Below, in pieces: positions 1 through 7,134 of a stretch of 33,424 nt of DNA (its first letter is position 1; each line of letters opens with the position of its first letter). The DNA is from a bacterium (GTDB lineage Bacteria; T1Sed10-126): positions 64,380-97,803 of the forward strand of contig PWHN01000057.1 of the NCBI GenBank assembly GCA_003554945.1, given 5' to 3'. The position numbers and the translations under genes were made by a program. The notes beneath the pieces are model-generated. The model was not told the origin of the DNA. It saw only the letters and a program-made list of their open reading frames with translations, and did not search any database.

Positions 1-365
1 TCCACCCCGGCTTCAAAAAGAAGTGGAGCATCAACAACGTAGAAACTTTCCCGTGGTCTGGAAACGATTTGTTTGATTTTTTCAAAAACAAGCGGATGAA
101 TTATATCTTCCAGACGCTTGAGTTTTTTTGAATCGGAAAAAACTTCATCAGCCAGTAGGCTGGGGTTAATGTAGCCCTCTTCATCAGTGATATAGGTGCC
201 AAACTCATCCAAAACTGCCTCATACGCATCATGCCCGGGCAACATTAATTCATGGGCCATCTTATCTGCATCAAGATGCCGCCCCCCCTGCTCGGCCAGG
301 AATTTACTGAAAGTCGTTTTACCGCTCCCAATAGAGCCGGTTACGCCTATCACTGGTGTTGACAT
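1..365 (-). CDS. coaE: Dephospho-CoA kinase, N-terminal part (cut by window edge)
   Basis: Seen: an ATG at 363-365 on the minus strand opens a frame that runs off the left edge after 121 codons. It begins MSTPVIGVTGSIGSGKTTF, with the P-loop GxxGSGKTT at about residues 9-17. LDADKMAHEL follows at about residues 29-38, and a C-terminal part reads YVVDAPLLFEAG. These are the nucleotide-binding and dephospho-CoA-contacting motifs of CoaE. The family phosphorylates dephospho-CoA at the 3'-hydroxyl, the last step of CoA synthesis, in the cytoplasm. The normal length is about 200 residues, so roughly 40% is missing beyond the window. It lies downstream of polA on the same strand, separated by about 240 bases of repeat-rich DNA, so shared transcription is possible but unproven. 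Identification is firm. Confidence 0.95.
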   Translation of the reverse strand, partial: MSTPVIGVTGSIGSGKTTFSKFLAEQGGRHLDADKMAHELMLPGHDAYEAVLDEFGTYITDEEGYINPSLLADEVFSDSKKLKRLEDIIHPLVFEKIKQIVSRPRESFYVVDAPLLFEAGV

Positions 366-445
366 CTTGTGACTCCCTCTCAACAGCTTTCCGATCCTAT
401 AATCATTTCTTGAGTGTAAGTGTTTAGCGCCCCCAGTGTTATTGC

Positions 446-483
446 GGGAACGTATGACGTCCCAGGGAACGAATAACGTCCCA
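446..483. repeat. Two tandem 19-bp imperfect repeats
   Basis: Two adjacent 19-bp copies (446-464 and 465-483) differ at two positions. Each begins GGGAACG and ends ACGTCCCA, so each unit is itself nearly palindromic. They lie between polA and coaE. No gene is seen in this spacer; such elements are dispersed non-coding repeats in many genomes. Confidence 0.75.
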
Positions 484-513
484 GGGCTTGACCCGCTCCC
501 GATTTATCTCCTC

Positions 514-550
514 TCCCCCCTTTGTCTTTCCCCCCATCAAGGGGGGAAAA
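514..550. repeat. G/C-tract palindromic repeat (family B), copy 1
   Basis: A run of C, the motif TTTGTCTTT, then CCCCCC-ATCAA-GGGGGG, which folds as a perfect 6-bp hairpin. The same arrangement recurs at 6567-6605 with TTTGTGTTT and a TTCAA loop. Recurrence makes this a dispersed repeat. It lies just downstream of polA and could also act as a terminator for that gene; this is only inferred. Confidence 0.7.
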
Positions 551-602
551 GGAAAGAGTTTAAATAATTATACCTGATTTGATCTACTAATATAAGGGGC
601 GC

Positions 603-3236
603 TTATTTGCTCACCTCGGCCCAGTTTCCTCCCACTTTCACTTCAACCTCAAGCGGAACTTCAAGTTCTACGGCCGCACACATTTGCTTTTCTACCTCAG
701 CACTAACACGTTGAACATCTGACAGCTCGGTCTCCAGGAGTAACTCGTCATGAATTTGAAGTAGCAGATTGTGGTCATACTCGGCCAGAGGAGCTGCAAG
801 ATCAATCATTGCCTTTTTTATCAGATCAGCCGCAGTTCCCTGGATCGGAGCATTTATGGCGCTGCGCCGCGCAAACTGCTGGCGGAAATAATCACCGCTG
901 TTAATTTCAGGCACATAACGGCGGCGTCCGTAAAGTGTTTCTACATATCCTTTTTCGCGGGCCTGGTTGATGACATCCTCAATGTACTTCTTAACTCCCG
1001 AATAGCGACGGAAATACTTCTCGATATACTTTTTAGCCTCATCCCGGGAAACACCTAAATCTCGTGCCAGACCATATTCGCTCAGCCCGTACGCAATGCC
1101 AAAATTAACCACTTTGGCCGTCCGACGATCACTTTCCTCTACCTTTTCTATCGGCTTCCCGGTCAATTCTGCTGCAGTCAAACGATGAACGTCACGTCCC
1201 TCTTTAAAAGCATTTATTAGAGTTTTATCCCCTGAGAAGTGGGCCAGCAGGCGCAGTTCAACCTGGGAGTAGTCGGCCGCGATTAGAAGATAATTGGACT
1301 GCGAAGGTACAAAAGCCTCACGCACCCGGCGGCCAAATTCCTCACGCACAGGAATATTCTGCAGGTTTGGGTTACTGCTGGAAAGCCGCCCCGTGGCTGT
1401 AACCGTCTGATTAAACTCCGTGTGCAAACGACCTGTATTTTGATTCACCGCTTCAACCAGCGGGGTCAGATAAGTGGAATTAATCTTTTTGTAACGGCGG
1501 TATTCAAGAATAATCGCCGGTAGATCATGTACATCAGAGAGCGTCTGCAGACTGTCAGCATCAGTACTCGGCTTACCACTGTCCGTTTTGCCGCAGGGCT
1601 CCAGATCAAGCTTTTCAAATAAGATTTCTCGTAATTGTTTTGGGCTGTTTAAGTTGAATTCTTCCCCGGCGCTATCATGTGCCTGCCGTGTCAATTTGGC
1701 CAGTTTAGCTTCCAGTTCATCCGAAAACTCATTGAGCTTTTGGCTGTCAATTTTGATTCCATTGTGTTCCATCCGGGCCAGTTCGCGCGCCAGCGGCTGT
1801 TCAAGCTCATCTAATATTTGTTTCTGTTTGTTTTCTTTAACACGCTCTGTTATCTCGTCTGCGACCTCTAACAAACTACCAAACAACGTCGCTCGCCACT
1901 TCAGCCATTTTCCCTCTTCATTTTCTTGCGGTTCGATTGGCTCTCCGCCCACCTGGCGGCGGACTACCTCCGGTAACGAATGGCCGGCCTCGGGCGAAAG
2001 CAAATAGGAAGCTAACTTAAGATCAATCGGCTTATTCACCAGTTTTGGCTCTACTTCAAGCTTAAAACCAAGAGCATAAAATTCCTTTATCCCGAAAAAA
2101 TAACAGGAATGGTTTACCAGTATTTCCTGGACCTTTTCATACAGCTTCCGTCCCTCTTCACCCCTGACAACCGCTGCCTCCACCACCCCGTCCGCGGCCA
2201 GCATCAGATATACTGTCTCTGCGCTTACTATTTTTGTTTCTCCACCGTCTGTTTCAACAAATATCCCCCTGAACTCTCCTGCGCTTAGACGCCGCTTGAG
2301 CTCCTCTGCTGATACGACTGCAAAATCAACTGTTCTTTCAGTTGTCAACTCTTCTCGAGAGCGAAACATATCCTCAATATCTCGTAATACAGAGTTCAGA
2401 TCCAGATTCGCACAAAACTCTTTTAAATTTAAAAATTTCTCTTGCTCAAAAATACAATCTTCCAACTCAAAGTCAATCTCGCAATCCGAACGCAATTGCA
2501 CAAGTTCAAAACTTTCTTCAAGTTGCTGTTTATTGGCTCGGATCTTTTCTCCCAGATGTCCCTCGATCGACTCGGTATTAGCAAGAATTGTCTCGACATC
2601 ACCGTATTTATCAAGGAGCTTAGCAGCATAAGCGTCACCAATGCCGGCAACTCCGGGCACATTGTCCGCCGAATCTCCGGTCAGAGCGAGAAAATCAGAA
2701 ACACGTTCCGGTGAAACGCCCAGCTCGTCCTCGACTCCACTTTCGTTTAGCAACTTAACGTCTGTTAGCCCTCGGCTCTGCTTAAGAACTGAAACTTTAT
2801 CCGAAACCAGTTGAAAAAGATCTTTGTCATTACTGACGATAATTATTTCCCGGTCCTTTAGGTGTTTCCACTTCTCGACAAGCCCGGCAACCAAATCGTC
2901 ACTTTCCAACCCCGGTTCAAGTAAAACGGGCACGTCAAGCAACTCAAAGATTTCCTTGATTAGACTAATTTGTGAACGAAGATCGTCAGGCATGTCAGGA
3001 CGATTTGCCTTGTAGTCCTCAAAAAACTCGTGACGGAAAGTTGGCTCCTTGGAATCAAGAGCACAGACGAGATAGTCAGGTTCATAGCCCTTCTGGAGAC
3101 TTATCAGGAAGCGGAGTAATCCAAATACAGCGCCAGTGGGCCGACCACTCGAATCTTTTAACCCCGCCCTTTTCATAGCGTGATAACTGCGATAAATTAA
3201 ATAATGTCCGTCAAGGATGAAAATACGTTCGCCCAT
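603..3236 (-). CDS. polA: DNA polymerase I
   Basis: Seen: an N-terminal 5' nuclease domain (about residues 1-290) contains LDGHYLIYRSYHAM, SNDKDLFQLV and the helix-hairpin-helix stretch GDSADNVPGVAGIG. A middle domain (about 300-480) lacks a recognisable Asp-x-Glu exonuclease motif. A C-terminal polymerase domain has motif A (DYSQVELRLL, near 655), motif B (RRTAKVVNFGIAYG, near 705) and motif C (QIHDE, near 827). The length of about 877 residues is usual for PolA. Known role: gap filling in repair and Okazaki fragment maturation. The frame could open at a GTG one codon earlier (3239), but AAGGAG lies about 6 nt before the ATG at 3236 and only 3 nt before the GTG, so ATG is preferred. The apparent absence of proofreading residues is common in PolA of several phyla. 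Confidence 0.97.
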   Translation of the reverse strand: MGERIFILDGHYLIYRSYHAMKRAGLKDSSGRPTGAVFGLLRFLISLQKGYEPDYLVCALDSKEPTFRHEFFEDYKANRPDMPDDLRSQISLIKEIFELLDVPVLLEPGLESDDLVAGLVEKWKHLKDREIIIVSNDKDLFQLVSDKVSVLKQSRGLTDVKLLNESGVEDELGVSPERVSDFLALTGDSADNVPGVAGIGDAYAAKLLDKYGDVETILANTESIEGHLGEKIRANKQQLEESFELVQLRSDCEIDFELEDCIFEQEKFLNLKEFCANLDLNSVLRDIEDMFRSREELTTERTVDFAVVSAEELKRRLSAGEFRGIFVETDGGETKIVSAETVYLMLAADGVVEAAVVRGEEGRKLYEKVQEILVNHSCYFFGIKEFYALGFKLEVEPKLVNKPIDLKLASYLLSPEAGHSLPEVVRRQVGGEPIEPQENEEGKWLKWRATLFGSLLEVADEITERVKENKQKQILDELEQPLARELARMEHNGIKIDSQKLNEFSDELEAKLAKLTRQAHDSAGEEFNLNSPKQLREILFEKLDLEPCGKTDSGKPSTDADSLQTLSDVHDLPAIILEYRRYKKINSTYLTPLVEAVNQNTGRLHTEFNQTVTATGRLSSSNPNLQNIPVREEFGRRVREAFVPSQSNYLLIAADYSQVELRLLAHFSGDKTLINAFKEGRDVHRLTAAELTGKPIEKVEESDRRTAKVVNFGIAYGLSEYGLARDLGVSRDEAKKYIEKYFRRYSGVKKYIEDVINQAREKGYVETLYGRRRYVPEINSGDYFRQQFARRSAINAPIQGTAADLIKKAMIDLAAPLAEYDHNLLLQIHDELLLETELSDVQRVSAEVEKQMCAAVELEVPLEVEVKVGGNWAEVSK

Positions 3237-3259
3237 CACTGTCTCCTTTCAAAAAACAG

Positions 3260-3344
3260 TTGTAACTACTCACCTTATCTTTCCCCCTCCCCCTCACCCT
3301 AACCCTCTCCCCCCAGGGGAGAGGGGATAGATGAGTAGTTACAA
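3260..3344. repeat. MITE-like palindromic repeat with 13-bp terminal arms (family A), copy 1
   Basis: Perfect 13-bp inverted arms TTGTAACTACTCA (3260-3272) and TGAGTAGTTACAA (3332-3344) frame a pyrimidine-rich core containing CACCCTAACCCTCTCC and a second palindrome CCCC-AGGGG. A close copy in the same orientation lies at 20569-20641, with a full left arm but only 7 bp of the right arm. Related cores occur at 6481, 15851, 23831 and 24270. The element fills the space between polA and pncC. No transposase is encoded. Confidence 0.85.
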
Positions 3345-3349
3345 AAAGT

Positions 3350-3856
3350 TTAAATCAGTTCTTCAATTGCTCTCACTATACTTTTTTCTACACTCTTATT
3401 TCGTATTTGCGAGCGTGACCCAGAAAATATATGTTCAGTTACTCTACCTTTTGTTTGAACCCTGATGCCTATATAAACAAGACCGACAGGTTTTTCGGAA
3501 CTGCCTCCACCGGGCCCGGCGATACCGGTGACAGCAATACTTATATCCGAATCAATATTTTTTAATACCCCCGCTGCCATTTGAGCGCAGACCTCGCTAC
3601 TCACCGCCCCATGTTCGTCCAGGATAGCTTCATCTACATCGAGGAGATTTATTTTAACCCGGTTGGCGTAAGCAATTATTCCTCCCTGGAAATAAGCGGA
3701 GCTCCCCGGTATTGAAGTTAGAGCACCGGCCAAAAGGCCTCCAGTGCAGGACTCAGCAACGCTAATGGTCAAATCATTATTACACAAAATAGCAGACAAC
3801 CGTTCAGCCGCTTTTTTTATTTTTAAACCAAAAAATTCAGGTACCTGGGTCGACAT
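3350..3856 (-). CDS. pncC: Nicotinamide-nucleotide amidase, CinA C-terminal domain family
   Basis: Seen: a 168-residue protein consisting only of the CinA C-terminal domain. Family motifs are VAESCTGGLLAGALTSIPG (near residue 33), FQGGIIAYANRVK, the segment LDEHGAVSSEVCAQMAAG, and the glycine-rich AVTGIAGPGGGSSEKPVG. Known role: PncC deamidates nicotinamide mononucleotide to nicotinate mononucleotide in NAD recycling; the Ser of AESCTGG is the family's catalytic serine. The fused competence/damage-inducible N-terminal domain of full CinA is absent, as in E. coli PncC. The ATG start overlaps the rsmD stop by one base (TGATG), which indicates translational coupling. The family is firm; enzymatic activity is inferred from the conserved motifs. 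Confidence 0.92.
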   Translation of the reverse strand: MSTQVPEFFGLKIKKAAERLSAILCNNDLTISVAESCTGGLLAGALTSIPGSSAYFQGGIIAYANRVKINLLDVDEAILDEHGAVSSEVCAQMAAGVLKNIDSDISIAVTGIAGPGGGSSEKPVGLVYIGIRVQTKGRVTEHIFSGSRSQIRNKSVEKSIVRAIEELI

Positions 3857-4398
3857 CAGCCATCACTTTCCGGTTCGACCGCTGCCTTTTCTCGATCTGA
3901 CTGATAAATTGTCAACCGGCTTCCTCCATATTCACGGTCTCGCATGAGGTAGAGCTTTTTATTCCCTTCTTTGCCATAACTGCGGTCAAGCTCAATTTTG
4001 TAGTTGGTAAGCGCGGAGGTTTCCACAGCTACTATTGCCCTGTCATTCAACCACTTTGCTTCCGCTATCAGGGGAAGCAAACGTTTGACATAATCCGTCC
4101 GGTATGGAGGGTCCATAAAGATAAGATCAACTATTTCTGGCGGTCCACTTTCCGTAATAAAATCAATCACGTCGCTTTGGAACCAGTGTATATTTGCACC
4201 CTCGTCCTGTTGCGGTGGACTTCGAAGATCGACAGCGTAAGCGCAGCGAGCACCTTCGTCCACTAACGCCCGGCTGACAGAACCAAGGCCGGCGAAAAGA
4301 TCAAGCACAACCAGGTCGCTGATAACAGGCCTTAAAATGTCACAGAGAGCTTTAATAACTACAGCTTTGGTTTTTCTCACCTCAATGCATTCAGACAC
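3856..4398 (-). CDS. rsmD: RsmD-type 16S rRNA (guanine966-N2)-methyltransferase
   Basis: Seen: a Rossmann methyltransferase core with SAM-binding VLDLFAGLGSVSRALVDEGA (about residues 30-49) and the amino-methyltransferase catalytic motif DPPY (LIFMDPPYR, near 98). It has the order and size of the RsmD family, 180 residues. The N-terminus is shorter than usual: the typical opening with a basic RxIAGxxRGR strand is missing, and the protein starts close to the helix before motif I. The frame opens with GTG at 4398, supported by GGAGG about 7 nt upstream, and overlaps the end of the M48 peptidase gene by 22 bp. Known role: N2-methylation of G966 of 16S rRNA. A related small N6/N2 methylase cannot be excluded, but RsmD is the best fit. 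Confidence 0.85.
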   Translation of the reverse strand: MSECIEVRKTKAVVIKALCDILRPVISDLVVLDLFAGLGSVSRALVDEGARCAYAVDLRSPPQQDEGANIHWFQSDVIDFITESGPPEIVDLIFMDPPYRTDYVKRLLPLIAEAKWLNDRAIVAVETSALTNYKIELDRSYGKEGNKKLYLMRDREYGGSRLTIYQSDREKAAVEPESDG

Positions 4399-5543
4399 CA
4401 GTCATCCTCCTCCATGCGCCAGATGACTTCTTGATAACCGTCACGAATTTCAGGGACCTCTTCTCCCGGTTGATACTGTTCCTCGAAATAACTATAAATA
4501 ATTCGAACCTCGGGTTTTGACGTTTTTAAATCTAACAACTGATACTGATAGTTTATTTTTTCAAGACGCGAAAAACGCTTCTTGAGGTCCTCCAGTAATT
4601 TCTCCGTGGATTCTTCGCCTTCAGTTCCCAATCTGAAGCCAGAACACAATTTTTCTCTTATCGTTTCTAAATCCAGAGTTTGATAAGCATCTATAAATTT
4701 TTCCAGCCTGGATAACGCCTGCTTTTCCGGTGGAGTAAATAGATGCTGGCGCTTGTAACGACTGTAGCGCCCCCTGTTAACCATATATTCTTCGCCCGGT
4801 TGCCAGCCGGCAAGAATTGAATTTAGGCGGCGAACCCGATCATCAAGGTACGGGTGGGTCCTCATTATCTCAAACTCGCGCACCGGGAAAGCTTCGCTTT
4901 CCTCCCGCAGCATCGTAAGAAATTCAATCATAGCCCGAGGATCATATCCGGCGCGACGCAGGTAGGTCATTCCAAGCTCGTCCGCTTCATACTCAGCCCC
5001 CCTGGTGTAACCACGCGCTAACATGTCTGTTCCAATTATGCCACCAACCAGACTACGTCCGTCGGTGGCACTTACCGCAGCAACAGAAGTAAAGATGGAT
5101 GCAAGCTGAAGTTGCGTTCGCTTCTCACTGTGATAAGCGCTAATATGGCCAAGCTCGTGAGCAAGGACAGCAGCAAGTTGAGCCTCTGTTTCCACCTTTT
5201 CTAACAATCCCCGGGTGACATAGACATACCCCCCCGGCAATGCCATTGCATTGACCATAAAGGTGTCCAGGATTTCAAATTGATAGTCCAGACCCGGTCG
5301 ATCAGAGAAAGAAGCCACCCGGCGAGCAACATTTCTTACATAAGCCTGGTAAGCTTCCGATTCGTAAAGACCTACTTCGCTTTCAAGCCTCCGCGCTGCT
5401 CTTTCGCCCATCCTCCGAGCTGTTTCTTCGGGAATAAAAACTCCACCGCCGTGAGGATCACCGGGACGCCCCGGGGCGCATCCTCCTGCCAAAAATAATA
5501 TCAGAGTTGAAATGACTATAAAACAGGCCGTTTTCGGCCTCAT
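4377..5543 (-). CDS. M48-family zinc metalloprotease, probable lipoprotein (BepA/LoiP-like)
   Basis: Seen: an N-terminal signal segment with a lipobox-like LFLAGGC, Cys at about 22. The zinc-binding HELGH lies at about 129-133 and the third-ligand motif EYEAD at about 184-188. MALPGGYVYVTRGLL before the active site is characteristic of M48C proteins. Residues from about 255 onward form an extra domain that resembles small NTF2/DUF4440-like folds by size and pattern. Known role: periplasmic M48 peptidases of this type degrade misassembled outer-membrane proteins. The ATG at 5543 has GAGGAG about 9 nt upstream, and that site lies across the end of the DUF3108 gene, so the two are co-transcribed. 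The family is firm; the substrate and the C-terminal domain's role are unknown. Confidence 0.9.
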   Translation of the reverse strand: MRPKTACFIVISTLILFLAGGCAPGRPGDPHGGGVFIPEETARRMGERAARRLESEVGLYESEAYQAYVRNVARRVASFSDRPGLDYQFEILDTFMVNAMALPGGYVYVTRGLLEKVETEAQLAAVLAHELGHISAYHSEKRTQLQLASIFTSVAAVSATDGRSLVGGIIGTDMLARGYTRGAEYEADELGMTYLRRAGYDPRAMIEFLTMLREESEAFPVREFEIMRTHPYLDDRVRRLNSILAGWQPGEEYMVNRGRYSRYKRQHLFTPPEKQALSRLEKFIDAYQTLDLETIREKLCSGFRLGTEGEESTEKLLEDLKKRFSRLEKINYQYQLLDLKTSKPEVRIIYSYFEEQYQPGEEVPEIRDGYQEVIWRMEEDDWCLNALR

Positions 5544-5546
5544 CGT

Positions 5547-6440
5547 CTACAACTCCTCGCCGGGCACGTAATCCTCCAGATAAGCGTAAATTGAACCAAA
5601 ATATGCCGAAACTGCTATTTGATAGGGTATCTGACGCTCGTCCTTACTCAACCAGAACCGGATATTCTCTACCCGGTCGGTGACCTCTTCCCCTTCCTCG
5701 TCTAAATCACCGGTTTTTCGCTCCAGTCCAACCCCGACGAGATAAGCTTTTTTCCAACCATCGTACGTTCTAACGTCAACAATATCGTTTACTTTTAAAT
5801 GGATCTGGGCTACTTCATCTCCGACCTGCACTGGAAAACTATACTCGTTGTTCACCTCAAGATCCTGTGAACGCAGAAAGAATACGGCCGAAAGAGCATC
5901 CTGTGTATATGGGGGGATTTCTCCGCGTTCGCCGTCATCGTGCTGAAAAAAACCTTTGTCTTGGTAATAGCGAACTCTTTCTTCGTCCTCCTCGTCCTCG
6001 TGATCCTGAAAATAATTATACCCCCAGGAAAACAACCCCCCAACGTCCATAAAACTGACCGCACGGTCACTCACGCTATAAAGCCAACTGGCCGCTCCTC
6101 TACTCTCCGCCTCAAGAGTCAATTTAAAAACATCTTGGCCGTTGAAATCATCCTCATCGACCTGCACCCGCAGCTCGCCGGCTGTCAGGCCAAGATAAGT
6201 CACTCGCCAGCGCAAACGTTCTCCCACACCAAAACGGGGCGTCATTTCACGTGGATCAAAATCAGGCGAAATATCAAAGTGTCCCGGCTGATCCTCCACA
6301 ACCGGAGTATCCTCCTCAATCGACGGCGTATCGCCGGCTAAAACCTCTGTATATGAAAAAAGTAGGCCAGCGATAAGGAAAAGACTAAAAACAACCAATC
6401 TAAAATTATTACGCCTACCTCTAAACAGCTCAAAAAACAT
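5547..6440 (-). CDS. DUF3108 domain-containing exported protein
   Basis: Seen: a signal peptide with hydrophobic stretch FSLFLIAGLLFSY ending near VLAG. An acidic linker follows, then a domain opening with FGVGERLRWRVTYLGLTAGE and containing DRAVSFMDVGGLFSWGYNYF, and ending with a stretch that includes RFWLSKDERQIPYQI. This is the pattern of DUF3108 (PF11306), a periplasmic domain of unknown function thought to form a beta-rich barrel like LolA/OmpL-type proteins. The length of about 297 residues is typical. The frame could start at GTG 6443, but GGAGG is about 8 nt from the ATG at 6440. It is the first gene of the run DUF3108, M48 peptidase, rsmD, pncC. High Asp/Glu content matches the other exported proteins here. 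Confidence 0.85.
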   Translation of the reverse strand: MFFELFRGRRNNFRLVVFSLFLIAGLLFSYTEVLAGDTPSIEEDTPVVEDQPGHFDISPDFDPREMTPRFGVGERLRWRVTYLGLTAGELRVQVDEDDFNGQDVFKLTLEAESRGAASWLYSVSDRAVSFMDVGGLFSWGYNYFQDHEDEEDEERVRYYQDKGFFQHDDGERGEIPPYTQDALSAVFFLRSQDLEVNNEYSFPVQVGDEVAQIHLKVNDIVDVRTYDGWKKAYLVGVGLERKTGDLDEEGEEVTDRVENIRFWLSKDERQIPYQIAVSAYFGSIYAYLEDYVPGEEL

Positions 6441-6480
6441 CACAAAAACCTCCGTTAGAACGAATTAATATAAAGTCTTC

Positions 6481-6532
6481 TCCCAAAAGCCCTCTCCCCT
6501 GGAGGGAGAGGGTTGAGTGAGGGGAGAGAAGG
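6481..6532. repeat. Family A palindromic repeat, copy 2 (inverse orientation)
   Basis: Contains CCCTCTCCCCTGGAGGGAGA as a near-perfect palindrome followed by GGGTTGAGTGAGGGGAGAGA. Read on the minus strand it matches the CTCACCCTAACCCTCTCC core of the copy at 3260-3344. The 13-bp terminal arms are absent. Confidence 0.75.
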
Positions 6533-6539
6533 TCTTACC

Positions 6540-6563
6540 GAGCACTCAGAGCGCTGAGTGCTC
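6540..6563. other. Perfect 10-bp inverted repeat
   Basis: GAGCACTCAG and CTGAGTGCTC flank the 4-base loop AGCG. The stem is perfect and has no T-run, so a simple intrinsic terminator is not supported. It could be a cruciform, an operator, or part of the surrounding repeat mosaic. Confidence 0.6.
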
Positions 6564-6566
6564 CGG

Positions 6567-6605
6567 TCACCCCCCTTTGTGTTTCCCCCCTTCAAGGGGC
6601 GAAAG
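6567..6605. repeat. Family B repeat, copy 2
   Basis: TCACCCCCCTTTGTGTTT, then CCCCCC-TTCAA-GGGG. It is the same architecture as 514-550, 6 kb away, in the same orientation. This supports a dispersed repeat rather than chance. Confidence 0.7.
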
Positions 6606-6734
6606 CTTTTGGGGTGGACTCAATATAGCAAAATTGCTCAAACGAACAGTGCCCCGCTGATTATCTATCTAAGATTTTTTCCGTCCTACGTTGTTAACAC
6701 CAAAAAGAGTGGATTAAATTCCTCTAGTAAAAAA

Positions 6735-6762
6735 GGTAATTTTTACCGGGTATTTTTTACCC
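6735..6762. other. Two adjacent AT-loop hairpins
   Basis: GGTAATTTTTACC (6735-6747) is followed directly by GGGTATTTTTTACCC (6748-6762). Each is a small inverted repeat (GGTAA/TTACC and GGGTA/TACCC) with a T-rich loop, and they abut. They lie about 130 bases before the small plus-strand gene and may be operator half-sites for a dimeric regulator or RNA hairpins. Function not known. Confidence 0.4.
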
Positions 6763-6894
6763 ATCAAAAAGCTTATTTTCCATATTAATTAGAGAATTTC
6801 CGTAGTATTAGCCGCTCAATCTAATTACTGGGTCAACTCATGCGGAATAAATCTTGCTCTATTATTAAGTAACAACCAGAGGAGGTGAACCAAG

Positions 6895-7116
6895 ATGGCG
6901 AAGAAAAAAAAAGTAGTTGCCGCGCAAAAACGAATTAACGAGCTTGAGCCGGGGATGGTACTCGCACGACCTGTATATGGACCCGGCGGCTGCCCGCTGC
7001 TGCACAAGGACAAACCACTTAGCAGAAAAGGAATCGAACGCCTTCGCCGCCATAAGAAGCGTTTTGTGTACGTTTACCTCCCCGAATACGAACCAGAAGT
7101 AGTGGAAACAGCCTGA
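6895..7116 (+). CDS. Small basic protein resembling the N-terminal domain of HD-GYP phosphodiesterases
   Basis: Seen: a 73-residue protein with a basic start (MAKKKKV) and then INELEPGMVLARPVYGPGG, a later SRKGIERLRRH and VYVYLPE. This order, an LxPGMVLAxxVY strand, a leucine-rich LLxKxxxLxxKxIERLRRH helix and a closing VYV strand, matches the small domain that precedes HD-GYP domains in cyclic-di-GMP phosphodiesterases (DUF3391-like). Here no HD-GYP domain follows; the stop is clean. The start is certain because AGGAGGTGA lies at 6880-6888, 6 nt before the ATG. It faces the FapA gene tail to tail with 18 bases between. The domain match is by eye, and a role in c-di-GMP signalling is inference only. 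Confidence 0.75.
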   Translation: MAKKKKVVAAQKRINELEPGMVLARPVYGPGGCPLLHKDKPLSRKGIERLRRHKKRFVYVYLPEYEPEVVETA

Positions 7117-7134
7117 GACTGACCGAGAAGTCTT

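Larger units (their letters stand above)
6441..6894. other. Intergenic region between divergent genes: repeats and hairpins
   Basis: This 450-base spacer separates the leftward DUF3108 operon from the rightward small gene at 6895, so it should contain both promoters. No convincing -35/-10 pair could be assigned. It holds a family A palindrome, a perfect 10-bp hairpin, a family B repeat and two adjacent small hairpins, listed separately. No protein-coding gene is supported. Confidence 0.6.
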
